A program made the position numbers and the translations under genes. Positions 1-9,071 of a DNA stretch of 13,497 nt are shown in pieces. Numbering within the stretch: the stretch's first letter is position 1; each line of letters starts with the position of its first letter. Under the pieces are notes generated by a model. That model worked only from the letters and a program-made list of their open reading frames with translations, searched no databases and was not told where the DNA came from. Source of the stretch: an uncultured Blautia sp. (GTDB lineage Bacteria; Bacillota; Clostridia; Lachnospirales; Lachnospiraceae); contig UQSX01000080.1 of the NCBI GenBank assembly GCA_900543715.1, forward strand, positions 1-13,497. Direction: 5' to 3'.

Positions 1-229
<229 letters not shown>

Positions 230-251
230 TCATTCTCCCTTCAATTTGTTT

Positions 252-281
252 ATAGTACAGTAATATAACAAATTCCGACAA
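252..281 (-). promoter_or_regulatory. Possible sigma-A promoter for guaB
   Basis: Read on the minus strand, a -35-like TTGTCG (276-281) is separated by 18 nt from a -10-like TACTAT (252-257). Transcription would start about 20 nt before the guaB ribosome binding site. The match is moderate, and no terminator hairpin is visible between the upstream gene and guaB, so read-through is also possible. Confidence 0.4.
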
Positions 282-286
282 AACTG

Positions 287-790
287 TCAATCCAGAAAAA
301 CCTTTCTCGGACAGCTTCTTGCGATATTGTCCAGAAGCTCTTTATCAGGCTCCAGAAGCACCCGGTATACATCCTTTTCATCCGGAATGATCATTGCAAA
401 AATCTTGTGCTGGGAATTACCGGAAGAAAAATCCAGAACCTTCATATTTGTATTGTGATTCTGGTAGTCCATTCTATGAGAGTTTACCGGAGCCATGATC
501 TCCATTTTTGCCAGATCAAAGCTTTTCATCCTTTTTCTCTTTGATTTGGAAGCGATCCTGTCGATATCCAGCTCGCCGTTTACAAATACATATTCATATT
601 CCAGATCCAAAAGCGGCATGACAAAATAAGCCGCAACGCCAAGAGCTATGGTCAGCACCCAAGCCAGAGGGGTGAGAAGCAGTCCCGCTATTGCTGTAAA
701 CACAATAAAGAAAATCAGCAGAATCTTGATTGCCTGATCTTTTACGGTCTGTTCCTTCTTGACCAGGAGCTCCGAATACAAGTCCGTCAT
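287..790 (-). CDS. Small two-helix membrane protein, DUF6106-like
   Basis: This 167-residue protein has a short charged N-terminus, then two hydrophobic helices at about residues 21-39 and 42-60. A soluble C-terminal part of about 105 residues follows, rich in charged residues, with a basic patch SKSKRKRMK near 81-89. Strands after the second helix (YEYVFVNGELDID) resemble the start of a PH-like domain as in bacterial YdbT/YdbS-type proteins; that is an inference from pattern only. I recall a Lachnospiraceae family of unknown function (DUF6106) with this layout, but cannot confirm it here. The start is well supported by AGGAGG 8 nt before the ATG. It has its own promoter just upstream, behind the groEL terminator, and lies 60 nt before guaB. 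No function is known to me. The C-terminal part is probably cytoplasmic, by the positive-inside rule. Confidence 0.85.
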   Translation of the reverse strand: MTDLYSELLVKKEQTVKDQAIKILLIFFIVFTAIAGLLLTPLAWVLTIALGVAAYFVMPLLDLEYEYVFVNGELDIDRIASKSKRKRMKSFDLAKMEIMAPVNSHRMDYQNHNTNMKVLDFSSGNSQHKIFAMIIPDEKDVYRVLLEPDKELLDNIARSCPRKVFLD

Positions 791-828
791 CTTACGTTCC
801 TCCTGTTATTTCGTATGTTCTGATAAAC

Positions 829-857
829 AGTGTAACACAAAAAATTTTACGTTGCAA
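829..857 (-). promoter_or_regulatory. Sigma-A promoter for the DUF6106-like gene
   Basis: On the minus strand a -35 box TTGCAA (852-857) is followed, after exactly 17 nt, by a -10 box TACACT (829-834). This gives a 5' leader of about 30 nt ending in AGGAGG before the ATG at 790. It sits immediately downstream of the groEL terminator, so the gene is an independent unit, possibly co-transcribed with guaB. Confidence 0.65.
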
Positions 858-870
858 GAAACCTGCAGAA

Positions 871-931
871 TAAAAAACTCCCTCCCAAGCAGCAAGTGTT
901 TCTTATTTTACTTGTCTGCTTGGGAAGGGAG
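871..931 (-). terminator. Rho-independent terminator of groESL
   Basis: Arms at 878-897 and 910-931 pair almost perfectly. On the minus strand CTCCCTTCCCAAGCAG pairs with CTGCTTGGGAGGGAG with one bulge, and the stem extends through CAAGT/ACTTG to a loop of about 12 nt. A run of six U residues (871-877 region) follows directly. The hairpin starts about 30 nt after the groEL stop codon. This is one of the clearest non-coding signals in the window. Confidence 0.93.
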
Positions 932-961
932 CACAACTGCGATATTTCTTCTACCGCAAAA

Positions 962-2975
<2,014 letters not shown>

Positions 2976-2986
2976 CCGATAGTCAT

Positions 2987-3015
2987 ATATTAGTTAATTT
3001 ACTATTTTTTCGCAA
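2987..3015 (-). promoter_or_regulatory. Sigma-A promoter of groESL
   Basis: On the minus strand TTGCGA (3010-3015) and TAATAT (2987-2992) are separated by exactly 17 nt. The predicted start point lies just upstream of the CIRCE element, the standard arrangement for HrcA-repressed groESL operons. Confidence 0.8.
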
Positions 3016-3130
3016 CCAGCGGATTCCCTGCATTTTTTTATATATTTAATATTATCTCATTTTTTCTTTTATTTCCTCCCAATTTCTCATCTTTATCTTT
3101 TTTTAAAAAACAGCGGACTTTTTCGTGCAA

Positions 3131-3179
3131 TAGAAAAGCTGTTCCCCAGGCCTTTTTCGGCAGTTTCTGAGGAACAGCT
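3131..3179 (-). terminator. Rho-independent terminator of codY
   Basis: Arms 3137-3145 and 3171-3179 pair perfectly as AGCTGTTCC/GGAACAGCT. The loop can add CAG/CTG and GCC/GGC pairs. On the minus strand the stem runs into TTTTCTATT, a fair U-rich tail. It begins 18 nt after the codY stop codon. The roughly 115 nt between this and the groESL promoter are A-rich on the minus strand, with nothing else I can identify. Confidence 0.8.
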
Positions 3180-3197
3180 CCCTTTATCTGTCTGTAA

Positions 3198-3986
3198 TTA
3201 CTTTTTAACCAATTTCCGTTTTTTAATCTCTTCCAGCTCATCGAAGATCACTTCGTTCAGTACCTTAATATAAGTTCCTTTCATACCGGAAGATCGGGAT
3301 TCAATAACTCCCGCACTCTCAAATTTTCTCAGAGCGTTTACGATCACAGACCGGGTAATTCCTACTCTGTCTGCGATCTTGCTGGCCACCAGGATTCCCT
3401 CGTCACCGTCCAGCTCGTCAAATATATGGATGATAGCCTCCAATTCTGAGAAGGACAACGTATTGAAAGCAGATTTTACTACCTGGATCTTTCGGTTTTC
3501 CTCTGCATTTTCTTCATGTACAGAGCGCATCATTTCAAGACCTACAACAGTTGTGCCGTATTCGCTGACGATGATATCTTCAATATCATAAGATTTTTCG
3601 CTGCGGTACATAAACAGTGTTCCCAGTCTCTCTCCTGCTATATCGATCGGACTGATGATAGCCACATACTGGCCGATATTATCACTTTCAAAGCCCAGTG
3701 TCTCCAAATTTACATTTTCCTTTGTAGATAATACGCCCAGAAGTCTTTCATTTAACAGCTTGTCAATATAACCGCCTACTTCGCTGTCAATCAATTCCTT
3801 TATTTCTTCTACGCCGGGACAGGTACCTACCCCCAGAACCTTTCCTTTTCTGCTGATTACCAGAATATTTGAATCTAATGTCTCTACCATGACTTCACAA
3901 ATATCATTAAAAAGGACCTTAGACGCATGGTTATTGTGAAGCAGCTTGTTGATCTTCCTGGTCTTATCTAATAATTGTACGCTCAT
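3198..3986 (-). CDS. codY: Global nutritional regulator CodY
   Basis: The protein has 262 residues, the normal CodY length. It starts MSVQLLDKTRKINKLL, has a GAF domain at about 1-155 ending GERLGTLFMYRSE, a linker helix, and a very well conserved winged helix-turn-helix at about 195-245 (ASKIADRVGITRSVIVNALR, then ESAGVIESRS and KGTYIKVLN). CodY proteins bind DNA when GTP and/or branched-chain amino acids are plentiful and repress starvation genes. The frame is open 34 codons further upstream, but only the ATG at 3986 has a ribosome binding site (AAAGGAGG), and it matches the family start. The DNA-binding domain is nearly identical to that of B. subtilis, while the GAF ligand pocket aligns poorly (see findings). 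It is monocistronic, with its own promoter and terminator, downstream of topA. Confidence 0.98.
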   Translation of the reverse strand: MSVQLLDKTRKINKLLHNNHASKVLFNDICEVMVETLDSNILVISRKGKVLGVGTCPGVEEIKELIDSEVGGYIDKLLNERLLGVLSTKENVNLETLGFESDNIGQYVAIISPIDIAGERLGTLFMYRSEKSYDIEDIIVSEYGTTVVGLEMMRSVHEENAEENRKIQVVKSAFNTLSFSELEAIIHIFDELDGDEGILVASKIADRVGITRSVIVNALRKFESAGVIESRSSGMKGTYIKVLNEVIFDELEEIKKRKLVKK

Positions 3987-4017
3987 GGCGAACCTCCTTT
4001 CCTTGGTTTTGTTAAGG

Positions 4018-4036
4018 CAGCTCAAGTCGCAAGCTG
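4018..4036 (-). other. Small hairpin in the codY leader
   Basis: The roughly 80-nt codY leader contains CAGCT/AGCTG arms (4018-4022 and 4032-4036) around a 9-nt loop, with GGC/GCC pairs possible outside. It lies about 30 nt before the start codon. It does not match any riboswitch I know and may have no function. Confidence 0.3.
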
Positions 4037-4074
4037 ACAGCCTAAAGGCAACTATGCATTTTGTTATATGATTC

Positions 4075-4103
4075 ATTTTAGCATACAACTATTCTGAAAT
4101 CAA
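4075..4103 (-). promoter_or_regulatory. codY: Extended -10 sigma-A promoter of codY
   Basis: On the minus strand TTGATT (4098-4103) and TAAAAT (4075-4080) are separated by exactly 17 nt. The -10 is preceded by TGC, an extended -10 motif. Transcription would start near 4068, giving a leader of about 80 nt. Confidence 0.75.
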
Positions 4104-4135
4104 TGTATAGTTTTTCTATTTTCAGTCTTTTTATC

Positions 4136-4150
4136 AGTTTTCTAATAATT
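4136..4150 (-). promoter_or_regulatory. Possible CodY box upstream of the codY promoter
   Basis: On the minus strand AATTATTAGAAAACT matches the CodY consensus AATTTTCWGAAAATT at 12 of 15 positions. It lies about 33 nt upstream of the codY -35 box. Three-mismatch boxes are typical of real CodY sites but also occur by chance in AT-rich DNA, so this is only a candidate. Confidence 0.35.
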
Positions 4151-4262
4151 CTTTCTTCAAGTAATGTTTTCCCATTTTCCAGACTATTACTGCTTCTTCC
4201 CCATCGGATGTCTAAATTTTCTGTCGGATCCTGAGAACCCTGTTTACTGTTTCTATGCAAAG

Positions 4263-4320
4263 CTAAAGGAGTCTCTCATAAGCCCAGTAAAGACTGTTTT
4301 TTCTGAGAAACTCCTTTCAG
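4263..4320 (-). terminator. Hairpin after topA, weak terminator
   Basis: Arms 4263-4278 and 4304-4320 form a stem of about 16 bp (on the minus strand CTGAAAGGAGTTTCTCA with TGAGAGACTCCTTTAG, one bulge and one wobble). A small inner CAGT/ACTG stem lies in the loop. It starts 7 nt after the topA stop. The tail is only TTTAGCTTTG, so a full U-tract is missing and the hairpin may be a partial terminator or an mRNA-stabilising 3' structure. Confidence 0.55.
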
Positions 4321-4326
4321 TATCTT

Positions 4327-6423
4327 TTACGCAATGCTGTTTTCCAGGACTTTATCCTTTGGTTTCATCATTACATAACCGCATTGCTTGTCAGAACATA
4401 CCAGCTTATTTCCTTTCTCCACCATATAGCTGCTGCAGGAAGGACATTTTTCCTGGGATGGTTTCTGCCAGGACATAAACTCGCATTCCGGATTATTCTC
4501 ACATCCGTAATAGATACGTCCCTTCTTACTTCTCCTTACCACTACCTCCTTACCGCAGATGGGACAGGGAACTCCAATCTTTTCTAAATATGGTTTAGTA
4601 TTCTTACACTCCGGAAATCCCGGACAGGCCAGGAATTTTCCATGGGGTCCATACTTCACTACCATATTTCTTCCGCACTGCTCACAGATCACATCTGTAA
4701 CTTCATCTTCGATCTTCACCTGTTCCAGTTCCTGTCTGGCTTTCTTCACAGCTTCCTCCAGATCCGGATAGAAATTGCGGATCACGGTCTTCCACTGCAC
4801 CTTTCCTTCTTCCACACTGTCCAAAAGCTGTTCCATAGTAGCGGTAAAATGCACGTCCACAATACTTGGAAAGGCCTCTTTCATAATCTTGTTGACTACC
4901 TCTCCCAGTTCTGTCATATACAGATTCTTATTTTCTTTTGCCACATATCTTCTGGCAATGATCGTGGTGATCGTAGGCGCATAGGTACTGGGTCTTCCGA
5001 TTCCCAGTTCTTCCAGCGTCTTTACAAGTGCTGCTTCTGTATAGTGAGCCGGCGGCTGGGTAAAGTGCTGAAGCTCCTTTAAACCTCGCAGACTGATGGT
5101 CGTATCTTCCTCCAGGTTCTTGGCCAGCAGCTGATTTTCCTGTTTCTCATCCTCATCCTGCGTATATACAGTCATAAATCCGTCAAATTTTAATTTAGAT
5201 GCAGCTGCGGTGAAATAGTATTCTCCTCCCTGTACTTTTACAGATGTGGTTTCATATTTGGCCTGCTGCATCCTGCTGGCAGTAAACCGCTTCCAGATCA
5301 GCTGATACAGGCGGAACTGGTCTCTGGACAAAGACTCCTTTACCTGGGCAGGCAGTCTGGAAATATCTGTGGGGCGGATAGCCTCATGGGCATCCTGTAT
5401 ACGCCTGCCATTCTCATTTTTCTTTTCTGAATCCGCCACATACTCGTTTCCATACTGTGCGGCAATATATTCCCTTGCGTTCTGATCGGCTTCCTCAGAA
5501 ATACGTGTGGAGTCTGTACGCAGATAGGTGATCAGACCTACTGTACCGCTGCCTTTAATATCCACGCCTTCATAGAGCTGCTGCGCCAGTCTCATAGTCT
5601 TCTGCGTGGAAAAATTCAGCACCTTAGACGCTTCCTGCTGAAGCGTACTGGTGGTAAAAGGCAGGGGCGCCTTCTTGCTCCTTTCCCCTTTCTTAACCTC
5701 AGCAATCCTGTAGGATACTCCCTGAAGCTCTTTCAGGATCTTGTCAAGCTCCTCTTTGGAGTGTATGGTAATCTTCTTATTCTTATTCCCATAAAATTTT
5801 GCGATCAGGGGTTTCTTCTCCCCTTCCAGCTGGAACTCTCCATCCAGTGTCCAATATTCTTCCGGAATAAAGTTATTGATCTCTTCCTCCCGGTCTCCAA
5901 TGATCCTAAGTGCTACAGACTGGACCCGCCCTGCACTTAGTCCCCTTTTTACCTTTTCCCACAAAAGTGGACTGATCTCATATCCCACCATACGGTCCAG
6001 GACCCTTCTGGCCTGCTGGGCATCCACCAGATTCATATTGATATCTCTGGCCTCTTTAATAGAGGCTTTAACTGCGCTTTTTGTAATCTCGTTAAAAGTG
6101 ATCCGGCGCATTTTCTTATTGTCCAGTTTCAGCGCATAGGAAAGGTGCCAGGATATGGCTTCCCCTTCCCGGTCGGGGTCCGTTGCAAGATAGACTTTAT
6201 CAGCCTTCTTGGCCGCCTTACGAAGGGCTGCCAGAATATCTCCCTTCCCTCTGATAGTAATATACTTAGGCTCGTAATCGTGTTCCACGTCAAAGCCAAG
6301 CTGGCTCTTTGGAAGATCCCTTACATGGCCGTTTGAGGCCATTACCTCATAATTTGAGCCCAGAAATTTTTTAATTGTCTTTACCTTTGCCGGTGATTCC
6401 ACAATTACCAGATATTTTGCCAT
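4327..6423 (-). CDS. topA: DNA topoisomerase I (type IA)
   Basis: The protein has 698 residues, the usual length for a Firmicutes TopA. The Toprim domain opens it (VESPAK at 8-13; metal-binding DPDREGE at 82-88). The catalytic tyrosine is in GLITYLRTDSTR, at about residue 300. The C-terminus carries three four-Cys zinc ribbons (starting CEQCGRN, CPICGKE and CPSCSSY). The enzyme relaxes negative supercoils by transient single-strand cleavage. The start MAKYLVIVESPAK is chosen over an in-frame start 7 codons upstream because AGGAGG lies 6 nt before this ATG and inside the end of dprA. The dprA stop and topA start are 1 nt apart, implying translational coupling. It is the last gene of the comM-dprA-topA unit. 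Confidence 0.98.
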   Translation of the reverse strand: MAKYLVIVESPAKVKTIKKFLGSNYEVMASNGHVRDLPKSQLGFDVEHDYEPKYITIRGKGDILAALRKAAKKADKVYLATDPDREGEAISWHLSYALKLDNKKMRRITFNEITKSAVKASIKEARDINMNLVDAQQARRVLDRMVGYEISPLLWEKVKRGLSAGRVQSVALRIIGDREEEINNFIPEEYWTLDGEFQLEGEKKPLIAKFYGNKNKKITIHSKEELDKILKELQGVSYRIAEVKKGERSKKAPLPFTTSTLQQEASKVLNFSTQKTMRLAQQLYEGVDIKGSGTVGLITYLRTDSTRISEEADQNAREYIAAQYGNEYVADSEKKNENGRRIQDAHEAIRPTDISRLPAQVKESLSRDQFRLYQLIWKRFTASRMQQAKYETTSVKVQGGEYYFTAAASKLKFDGFMTVYTQDEDEKQENQLLAKNLEEDTTISLRGLKELQHFTQPPAHYTEAALVKTLEELGIGRPSTYAPTITTIIARRYVAKENKNLYMTELGEVVNKIMKEAFPSIVDVHFTATMEQLLDSVEEGKVQWKTVIRNFYPDLEEAVKKARQELEQVKIEDEVTDVICEQCGRNMVVKYGPHGKFLACPGFPECKNTKPYLEKIGVPCPICGKEVVVRRSKKGRIYYGCENNPECEFMSWQKPSQEKCPSCSSYMVEKGNKLVCSDKQCGYVMMKPKDKVLENSIA

Positions 6424-6424
6424 G

Positions 6425-7312
6425 TCAACCTCCTGCTCTGGCATAGTAATTCTTGACAGGCTCTGTGATCAGCCCGTCAAGCTCTAATTTCAATAAAACT
6501 TCTGCGATGATTCTTGTATCTAAATTTGTTTCCTGATGAATCTCTTCTATATTCTTTGGTTGGAAATCCAGACAACTATACACCATTTCTTCATGGCTTG
6601 CAAGTCTTATCTTTGAATTTTGCCTGAAATTAACCTTTCTTCCAGGGCTTATCCCCAACTCCTCAAGGATCATTTCCGGTGAACAGGCAATTCCCGCTCC
6701 ATCCGAAATAAGCAGATTGCAGCCTTCACTTAAAGCATCTCCAACTCTTCCTGGAAGGGCATAGACTGTTTTCCCCTGTTCCAGGGCATAGCCTGCGGTA
6801 ATGAGAGAGCCGCTCCTTACTCTGGCTTCTATTACCAGGACCAGGTCAGCCAAGGCGCTTATGATCCTGTTTCTCTTTGGAAAATTTCTGCCATAAGGAG
6901 GGGTTTTGTCAGGAAATTCTGATAAGATGCCTCCCTGTCCTCCTTTCATTCTATCGTAAAGCTCCTGATGTTCTGCCGGATAGCATATATCTCCGCCGCA
7001 TCCCATAACTGCAAAGGTTTTTCCTCCGGCATCCAGAGCACCTCGGTGGGCCATTCCATCTATCCCTCTGGCAAGACCGCTGATCACCTGGATCCCGTTC
7101 TCAGCAAGGACCTTCGCAAACCGATAAGCCTGCTGCTCTCCGTATCTGCCGCAGGCCCTGGCTCCCACAATGGCGGCTGCCGGCTTTCTGGGATCCGGCA
7201 GTTCTCCTCTGATATAGAGCACATCAGGCATGGAATTATATACTTTTAATTTTTCCGGATAGGACTTCTCTTCTCTCCTGCACTTCCATTCTCTGCTTCT
7301 TTCTTCCATCAT
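6425..7312 (-). CDS. dprA: DNA processing protein DprA (Smf), lacking the N-terminal SAM-like domain
   Basis: The 295-residue protein has the DprA Rossmann-like core with SGLARGID at 78-85, FPKRNRIIS at 144-152, SGSLITA at 167-173 and EGCNLLI near 196-202. A C-terminal winged-helix (DML1-like) domain covers about 238-292. DprA binds incoming single-stranded DNA and loads RecA onto it. The frame extends 9 codons further to a TTG, but GGGGAGGG lies 7 nt before the double ATG at 7312, so I choose that start. Only about 17 residues precede the YPEKL motif that leads into the core, so the N-terminal SAM-like domain of longer DprA proteins is absent, and comM ends 17 nt upstream, leaving no room for it. 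comM and topA are its operon partners. Confidence 0.95.
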   Translation of the reverse strand: MMEERSREWKCRREEKSYPEKLKVYNSMPDVLYIRGELPDPRKPAAAIVGARACGRYGEQQAYRFAKVLAENGIQVISGLARGIDGMAHRGALDAGGKTFAVMGCGGDICYPAEHQELYDRMKGGQGGILSEFPDKTPPYGRNFPKRNRIISALADLVLVIEARVRSGSLITAGYALEQGKTVYALPGRVGDALSEGCNLLISDGAGIACSPEMILEELGISPGRKVNFRQNSKIRLASHEEMVYSCLDFQPKNIEEIHQETNLDTRIIAEVLLKLELDGLITEPVKNYYARAGG

Positions 7313-7329
7313 ATGTATTCCCTCCCCTA

Positions 7330-8904
7330 TTATTTCCAATATTTTTTATCCAGGGCCCGGTAGCAGACCGCCTCGCTGATATGACCTTCCTGAATTTTTT
7401 CACTGCCCTCCAGGTCTGCAATAGTTCTGGCGGTCTTCAGTATCTTATAGTATCCCCTGACACTGAGTCCTAACTTTTCATAAACTTTTTCCAGAAGTCT
7501 CTTCCCTTCTTTGTCCATTACACAATATTTCTCTGCCTCTTTTCCGGAAAGCCTGCCGTTAAAACATACCCCGGTTCCTCTGTAGCGCTCCTTCTGTATT
7601 TCATGGACCTTTACTATTTCTCTCCGGATTTCCCTGGAGGTTTTCCCAGGCTTTCTGTTTTTAAGCTTTTCTTTCGGAACCTCCCTCATCTCTGTGCAGA
7701 TATCAAACCGGTCCAGAAGGGGACCGCTGATTTTTCCCAAATAGGTTTCCACCTGATGTTTCGTACAGGCACACCGGTTTCTGTCCGGATAATATCCGCA
7801 GGGACAGGGATTCATTGCAGCCGCCAGGAGAAAATCTGCAGGAAATTCATAATTTCCATGGACTCTGGAAATATATATTTTTCCCTGTTCCAGCGGCTGC
7901 CGCAGGATTTCCAGAGATGATCTGGAAAACTCAGGGAGCTCATCTAAAAACAGAATGCCTTTGTGGGCCAGGGTAATCTCCCCCGGCAAAGGGTAGGCGC
8001 CCCCTCCCGCCAGGGATTTGGCGGTGGCTGTGTGATGAGGGCTCCGAAAAGGTCTGGTCCGGATCATGGGTCTGTCAGCTCCCAGAAGTCCGGCCACACT
8101 GTAGATCCTGGACAGTTCCATACTGTCCTCCCTGTCAAGAGGCGGAAACAAAGTCGGAAGCCTTGCAGCGATCATGGTTTTTCCCGCTCCTTTCGTACCA
8201 ATGAAAAGAATATTGTGAAAGCCTGCCGCCGCGATCACTGCTGCCCGTTTAGCTGCCTCCTGCCCCAGGATATCTGCAAAGTCTTCCTGATACTCTTCTG
8301 ATCTTTCCGTTTGTACACCTGCCCCCTCCCCTTCATTCTCCTGGATTTCTCCGGTGCTTTCTTCCTTTTTGCACTGTTTTGGGATTCCCCAGTTTTCCAG
8401 CTTTGCCAGCTCCAGGAACTCTCCCAGGCTGTCAACTCCCAGTATAGGGATTCCCTGAAATTCCTTTGTCTCCGAAAGGTTTTTTTGGGGAATTATACAC
8501 AGCCGGCAGCCATTTTTTACGGCTGTATCCACGATCGGCAGAATCCCTCTTACTCCTTTCATCTCTCCGTTCAGTCCCAGTTCTCCGGCCATACATACCC
8601 CTTGAAGCTTTTCTTTGTCTAAATATCCGAAAGCTCCCAGAAGGGCTGCGGCAATAGGCAGGTCAAAACGGGTCCCCTCCTTGCGTATATCCGCCGGAGA
8701 AAGGTTGACTGTGATCCTTTTTGGAGGAAAGGACAATCCGGTATTCCGAAGTGCGGTCCACACCCTTTCCTGAGCCTCCCGGACTCTGGAAGAAAGATAT
8801 CCTACCATAGAAAATACTGGCAGGCCATTGCTTACGTCTGCTTCCACCAGCACAGGTACACCTTCCACTCCGGATATGGTTGCTGACAAAACACTGCTGT
8901 ACAT
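7330..8904 (-). CDS. comM: ComM/YifB-family AAA+ ATPase (magnesium chelatase-like)
   Basis: The 524-residue protein has the family's layout. An N-terminal Lon-like ChlI domain (about 1-165, VEADVSNGLPVFSMVG) is followed by a Glu-rich linker of about 170-208. The AAA+ core has Walker A GTKGAGKT at 236-243 and Walker B ILFLDE at 317-322. A Cys cluster of the form CPCG-X8-CAC lies at 367-380. A C-terminal Mg-chelatase helical domain closes it. In Haemophilus and Vibrio, ComM is a hexameric branch-migration helicase that helps integrate transforming DNA; that role is inferred here. The ATG has AGGAGG 5 nt upstream. It is the first gene of a unit with dprA and topA, behind a promoter near 9072-9100 and a hairpin-rich leader. 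A role in metal chelation is unlikely in this context. Confidence 0.95.
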   Translation of the reverse strand: MYSSVLSATISGVEGVPVLVEADVSNGLPVFSMVGYLSSRVREAQERVWTALRNTGLSFPPKRITVNLSPADIRKEGTRFDLPIAAALLGAFGYLDKEKLQGVCMAGELGLNGEMKGVRGILPIVDTAVKNGCRLCIIPQKNLSETKEFQGIPILGVDSLGEFLELAKLENWGIPKQCKKEESTGEIQENEGEGAGVQTERSEEYQEDFADILGQEAAKRAAVIAAAGFHNILFIGTKGAGKTMIAARLPTLFPPLDREDSMELSRIYSVAGLLGADRPMIRTRPFRSPHHTATAKSLAGGGAYPLPGEITLAHKGILFLDELPEFSRSSLEILRQPLEQGKIYISRVHGNYEFPADFLLAAAMNPCPCGYYPDRNRCACTKHQVETYLGKISGPLLDRFDICTEMREVPKEKLKNRKPGKTSREIRREIVKVHEIQKERYRGTGVCFNGRLSGKEAEKYCVMDKEGKRLLEKVYEKLGLSVRGYYKILKTARTIADLEGSEKIQEGHISEAVCYRALDKKYWK

Positions 8905-8913
8905 AGTGCCTCC

Positions 8914-8951
8914 TTTCCAGGGAAAGCGCAGAGTCCCTCAGATCCTGGAAA
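8914..8951 (-). other. Hairpin abutting the comM Shine-Dalgarno
   Basis: An 8-bp perfect inverted repeat, TTTCCAGG (minus strand, 8944-8951) and CCTGGAAA (8914-8921), has a 22-nt loop. Its 3' arm touches the comM AGGAGG (8909-8914). A second stem, GTCTT/AAGAC (8959-8963 with 8970-8974), lies just upstream. Such a structure could limit ribosome access; no known riboswitch class is recognised. Confidence 0.4.
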
Positions 8952-9006
8952 TATCTCTGTCTTGGCGAAAAGACTTTCCCTGTTTCAATTTTTACAATTT
9001 TGGAAT

Positions 9007-9028
9007 TTTTCGGCAGAACTGCCGGAAA
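9007..9028. repeat. Short palindrome in the comM leader
   Basis: The arms TTTTCGGCAG (9007-9016) and CTGCCGGAAA (9019-9028) are inverted copies with one mismatch, separated by AA. The 6-bp GC-rich core stands out in AT-rich DNA. It could be an operator for a dimeric regulator or a short RNA hairpin about 40 nt after the predicted comM start point. Confidence 0.5.
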
Positions 9029-9071
9029 TTAAAGAATTTTGATCTGATTATTAAAATGAATTTGTATGATA

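Larger units (their letters stand above)
3987..4326. other. Intergenic stretch between codY and topA
   Basis: These 340 nt carry, from right to left, the topA 3' hairpin, about 110 nt of AT-rich DNA with nothing I can identify, the candidate CodY box, the codY promoter and the codY leader. An open frame across 4078-4260 on the minus strand has no ATG, no ribosome binding site and no recognisable product, so I do not call a gene there. In B. subtilis this spot holds trmFO, codV, clpQ and clpY; I see no remnant of them. Confidence 0.7.

Noticed and set aside
3038..3241. A 67-codon open frame on the minus strand across the codY 3' end
   Set aside because: It overlaps the end of codY in another frame and reads through the codY terminator hairpin. 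The GGGAGG inside it leads only to an ATG followed at once by a stop.
4078..4260. A 60-codon open frame on the minus strand between topA and codY
   Set aside because: It can only start at TTG, has no ribosome binding site, overlaps the codY promoter, and its lysine-rich translation matches nothing I know.
4642..5082. A 146-codon open frame on the plus strand within topA
   Set aside because: It is antisense to conserved topA sequence, rich in His/Phe/Leu/Ser as expected of a shadow frame, and has no ribosome binding site.
7313..7339. A TTG start adding nine residues to DprA
   Set aside because: The GGGGAGGG ribosome binding site lies inside this stretch and is correctly spaced for the ATG at 7312.
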